A stretch of DNA of 14,977 bases from an uncultured Eubacteriales bacterium (GTDB lineage: Bacteria > Bacillota > Clostridia > Oscillospirales > Butyricicoccaceae): NCBI GenBank assembly GCA_934630445.1, contig CAKTWY010000046.1, positions 1 through 14,977 of the forward strand. Reading direction: 5' to 3'. The translations under genes and the position numbers were made by a program. The notes beneath the pieces were generated by a model. The model was not told the DNA's origin. It searched no databases and worked only from the letters and a program-made list of their open reading frames with translations. Of this stretch, positions 13,488-14,977 are shown one piece after another (the stretch's first letter is position 1; every line of letters starts with the position of its first letter).

Positions 13488-14819
13488 ATGGAACCTATGA
13501 TCAAAATCGCTTTTATGGGCGCAGGCAGCACCGTCTTTGCGAAGAATGTGCTCGGTGACTGTATGTGTGCCGAACCGCTTAAGGATGCCGAGATCGCACT
13601 CTACGACATCGACGCGCAGCGTCTGGCGGACAGTCAGCTCGTCATCGGCGCTATCAACCGCGCAAAGGGTTCTCATGCAACGATCAAAACCTACCTCGGC
13701 GTGGAGAACCGCAAAGAGGCGCTGCGCGGCGCCGACTTCGTCGTCAACGCCATTCAGGTCGGCGGTTATGACCCCTGTACGATTATCGACTTCGAAATCC
13801 CGAAAAAATACGGCCTGCAGCAGACCAACGCCGATACCATCGGCATCGGCGGCATCATGCGCGCGCTGCGCACCATCCCGGTGCTTGAGGATTTTGCACG
13901 CGATATTGAAGAGGTTTGCCCCGACGCCTGGTTCATCAACTATACAAACCCTATGGCCATGCTTACAGGCTACATGCAGCGCTACACCGGCATCAAGACC
14001 GTCGGTCTGTGCCACAGCGTTCAGGCCTGCTCCAAGGAACTGCTGGCATTCCTCGGCATGGAGGATAAAATCGAAGGCAGGCGCGAGCTGATCGCAGGCA
14101 TCAACCACATGGGCTGGCTTCTGGACATCCGCGACCGCGACGGCAACGACCTCTATCCGGAAATTCGCCGCCGCGCCGCTGCGAAAAGTGCCGAGGGGAA
14201 GCATTATGACATGGTTCGCTATGATTATATCGCGCGCTTTGGCTATTACTGCACGGAATCAAGCGACCACAATGCCGAATACAACTGTTTCTATATCAAA
14301 AACCGTTATCCCGAGCTGGTAGATCGCTACAATATCCCTCTCGACCACTATATCCACACCTGTATCGATCAGATCGAAAAGTGGAATGAGCAGCGCGAGC
14401 GCCTCGCGACCAAGGACGCGCTCGAGCATGTCCGCTCGCACGAATATGCATCTCATATCATTGAGTCGATCGTGACAAATACGCCATATGAAATCGGCGG
14501 CAACGTCCTAAACACCGGCCACCTGATCGAGAATCTCCCGGAAGACGCCTGTGTGGAAATCCCCTGCCTTGTCAACGGCAAGGGCGTGCACCCGTGCCAT
14601 GTCGGCAGGCTGCCTGTACAGCTTGCGGCAATGAATATGACAAACATCAATATGCAGCTCATCACAATCGAGGCTGCGCGCACACGCAAACTGGAGCATG
14701 TTTATCAGGCGGCTATGCTCGACCCGCACACCGCGGCGGAGCTTTCTCCTGACGATATTGTGCGCATGGTCGATGAAATGCTTGAGGCCCACGGCGAATA
14801 TATGCCGAAATTTCATTAA
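13488..14819 (+). CDS. GH4 glycosidase of the alpha-galactosidase (MelA, CHSV) type
   Basis: This 443-residue family 4 glycoside hydrolase is NAD+- and metal-dependent. The N-terminal Rossmann motif is IAFMGAGSTVFAKN, with ALYDID for cofactor ribose binding. TNPMA is at 153-157, metal-ligand Cys175 sits in GLCHSVQ, and His207 is in GINHMGW. The CHSV signature is the published mark of alpha-galactosidases such as E. coli MelA, acting on non-phosphorylated glycosides with release of galactose. Length (about 440-450) fits. AAGGAG at 13478-13483 stands four bases before ATG 13488 and thirteen before ATG 13497, so the start is uncertain by three codons. The gene is divergent from lacI with a 442-bp gap, and a terminator follows. 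A cytoplasmic enzyme is expected as no signal peptide is present. Alpha-glucosidase activity is an alternative. Confidence 0.9.
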   Translation: MEPMIKIAFMGAGSTVFAKNVLGDCMCAEPLKDAEIALYDIDAQRLADSQLVIGAINRAKGSHATIKTYLGVENRKEALRGADFVVNAIQVGGYDPCTIIDFEIPKKYGLQQTNADTIGIGGIMRALRTIPVLEDFARDIEEVCPDAWFINYTNPMAMLTGYMQRYTGIKTVGLCHSVQACSKELLAFLGMEDKIEGRRELIAGINHMGWLLDIRDRDGNDLYPEIRRRAAAKSAEGKHYDMVRYDYIARFGYYCTESSDHNAEYNCFYIKNRYPELVDRYNIPLDHYIHTCIDQIEKWNEQRERLATKDALEHVRSHEYASHIIESIVTNTPYEIGGNVLNTGHLIENLPEDACVEIPCLVNGKGVHPCHVGRLPVQLAAMNMTNINMQLITIEAARTRKLEHVYQAAMLDPHTAAELSPDDIVRMVDEMLEAHGEYMPKFH

Positions 14820-14841
14820 GTAGCTGCTCTGCGCTGGAAAC

Positions 14842-14880
14842 AAAGACGCTTCCGAGGTTTTTCGTCTCGGAAGCGTCTTT
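14842..14880 (+). terminator. Terminator after the CHSV-type GH4 gene
   Basis: A perfect 15-bp stem (arms AAAGACGCTTCCGAG at 14842-14856 and its complement at 14866-14880) with a nine-base loop ends in GTCTTTATTATA. It starts 22 bp after the stop codon. It is symmetric enough to work on the minus strand as well. Confidence 0.82.
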
Positions 14881-14917
14881 ATTATACCATAAAGCGTGGA
14901 ACGCTTTATGGTATAAT
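14881..14917. repeat. Perfect 37-bp palindrome with an extended -10 in each arm
   Basis: The arms ATTATACCATAAAGCGT (14881-14897) and its exact reverse complement (14901-14917) enclose GGA. It abuts the terminator directly. Each arm carries TGGTATAAT, an ideal extended -10, one per strand. No -35 is found at the usual distance for the rightward copy. It could be a divergent promoter/operator or a stable hairpin. Confidence 0.55.
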
Positions 14918-14923
14918 GGGCAT

Positions 14924-14977
14924 GTGCCGTCTCCGACGGCACGCCATGAAATTTGAGCGCATCGCCTCGGAGAGGCG
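14924..14977 (+). other. Two short hairpins at the window end, possible leader of a next gene
   Basis: GTGCCGTC-TCC-GACGGCAC (14924-14942) and CGCCTC-GGA-GAGGCG (14963-14977) follow the palindrome. An ATG at 14946 opens a frame that runs off the end (MKFERIASER) but has no Shine-Dalgarno sequence, so I do not call it a gene. If the TGGTATAAT at 14909-14917 is a promoter, its transcript would begin near the first hairpin. Confidence 0.35.

Noticed and set aside
13356..14204. A 282-codon minus-strand frame opposite the CHSV-type GH4 gene
   Set aside because: It is antisense to a clear family member, has no ribosome binding site and no recognisable domain.
14946..14977. Start of a further gene at the right edge
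   Set aside because: The frame is only ten codons long before the window ends and no Shine-Dalgarno sequence precedes the ATG; a hairpin occupies that place.

Overview
The window looks like a piece of chromosome from a fairly GC-rich member of the Clostridia (Firmicutes), probably an anaerobic gut- or sediment-type organism. The reasons are strong GGAGG-type ribosome binding sites, a lipoprotein signal on the binding protein, MreB and ComF-type genes, the clostridial trio GlpA-like / FAD oxidoreductase / DUF1667, the Firmicutes antiterminator GlpP, a CcpA-type cre-like site and many intrinsic terminators. No phage, transposase, CRISPR, rRNA or complete tRNA was seen. This is a metabolic region, not an obvious island.

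Layout. (1) Positions 1-2163, plus strand: the end of an ABC importer operon, with a truncated MalK/UgpC/FbpC-like ATPase and a lipoprotein binding protein of the Fe3+/AfuA type, closed by an intrinsic terminator. (2) 2363-5449, minus strand: mreB, a ComFC-like phosphoribosyltransferase and a small sulfite/nitrite-reductase-like [4Fe-4S] protein. Each has its own candidate promoter. The last gene lies behind a perfect 37-bp palindrome. (3) 5663-8765, minus strand: three tightly coupled genes for an anaerobic-type glycerol-3-phosphate dehydrogenase: a GlpA-like flavoprotein with a C-terminal [2Fe-2S] domain, an NAD(P)/FAD oxidoreductase and a DUF1667 protein. Their leader carries a promoter, an overlapping cre-like site and a terminator hairpin. 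(4) 8999-13045, minus strand: lacI-type regulator, GH4 glycosidase, PfkB sugar kinase and glpP, in that transcription order and closely spaced. (5) 13488-14819, plus strand: a second GH4 enzyme of the alpha-galactosidase (CHSV) type, divergent from the lacI gene. A terminator follows, then a second perfect 37-bp palindrome and two small hairpins to the window end.

How the parts may work together. The LacI regulator probably controls the GH4-PfkB genes and perhaps the divergent GH4 gene. GlpP probably antiterminates the leader of the glycerol-3-phosphate dehydrogenase operon when glycerol-3-phosphate is present. No glycerol kinase or glycerol facilitator is visible. Glycosidases and a sugar kinase sit next to glycerol-3-phosphate sensing and oxidation, which suggests, as inference only, breakdown of a compound containing both sugar and glycerol (a glycosylglycerol or its phosphate). 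The most notable points are that arrangement, a GH4 enzyme with a CDAP motif in place of the well-known subgroup signatures, the attenuator between glpP and glpA, and the two palindromes. I found no clear sign of a wholly new class of system.
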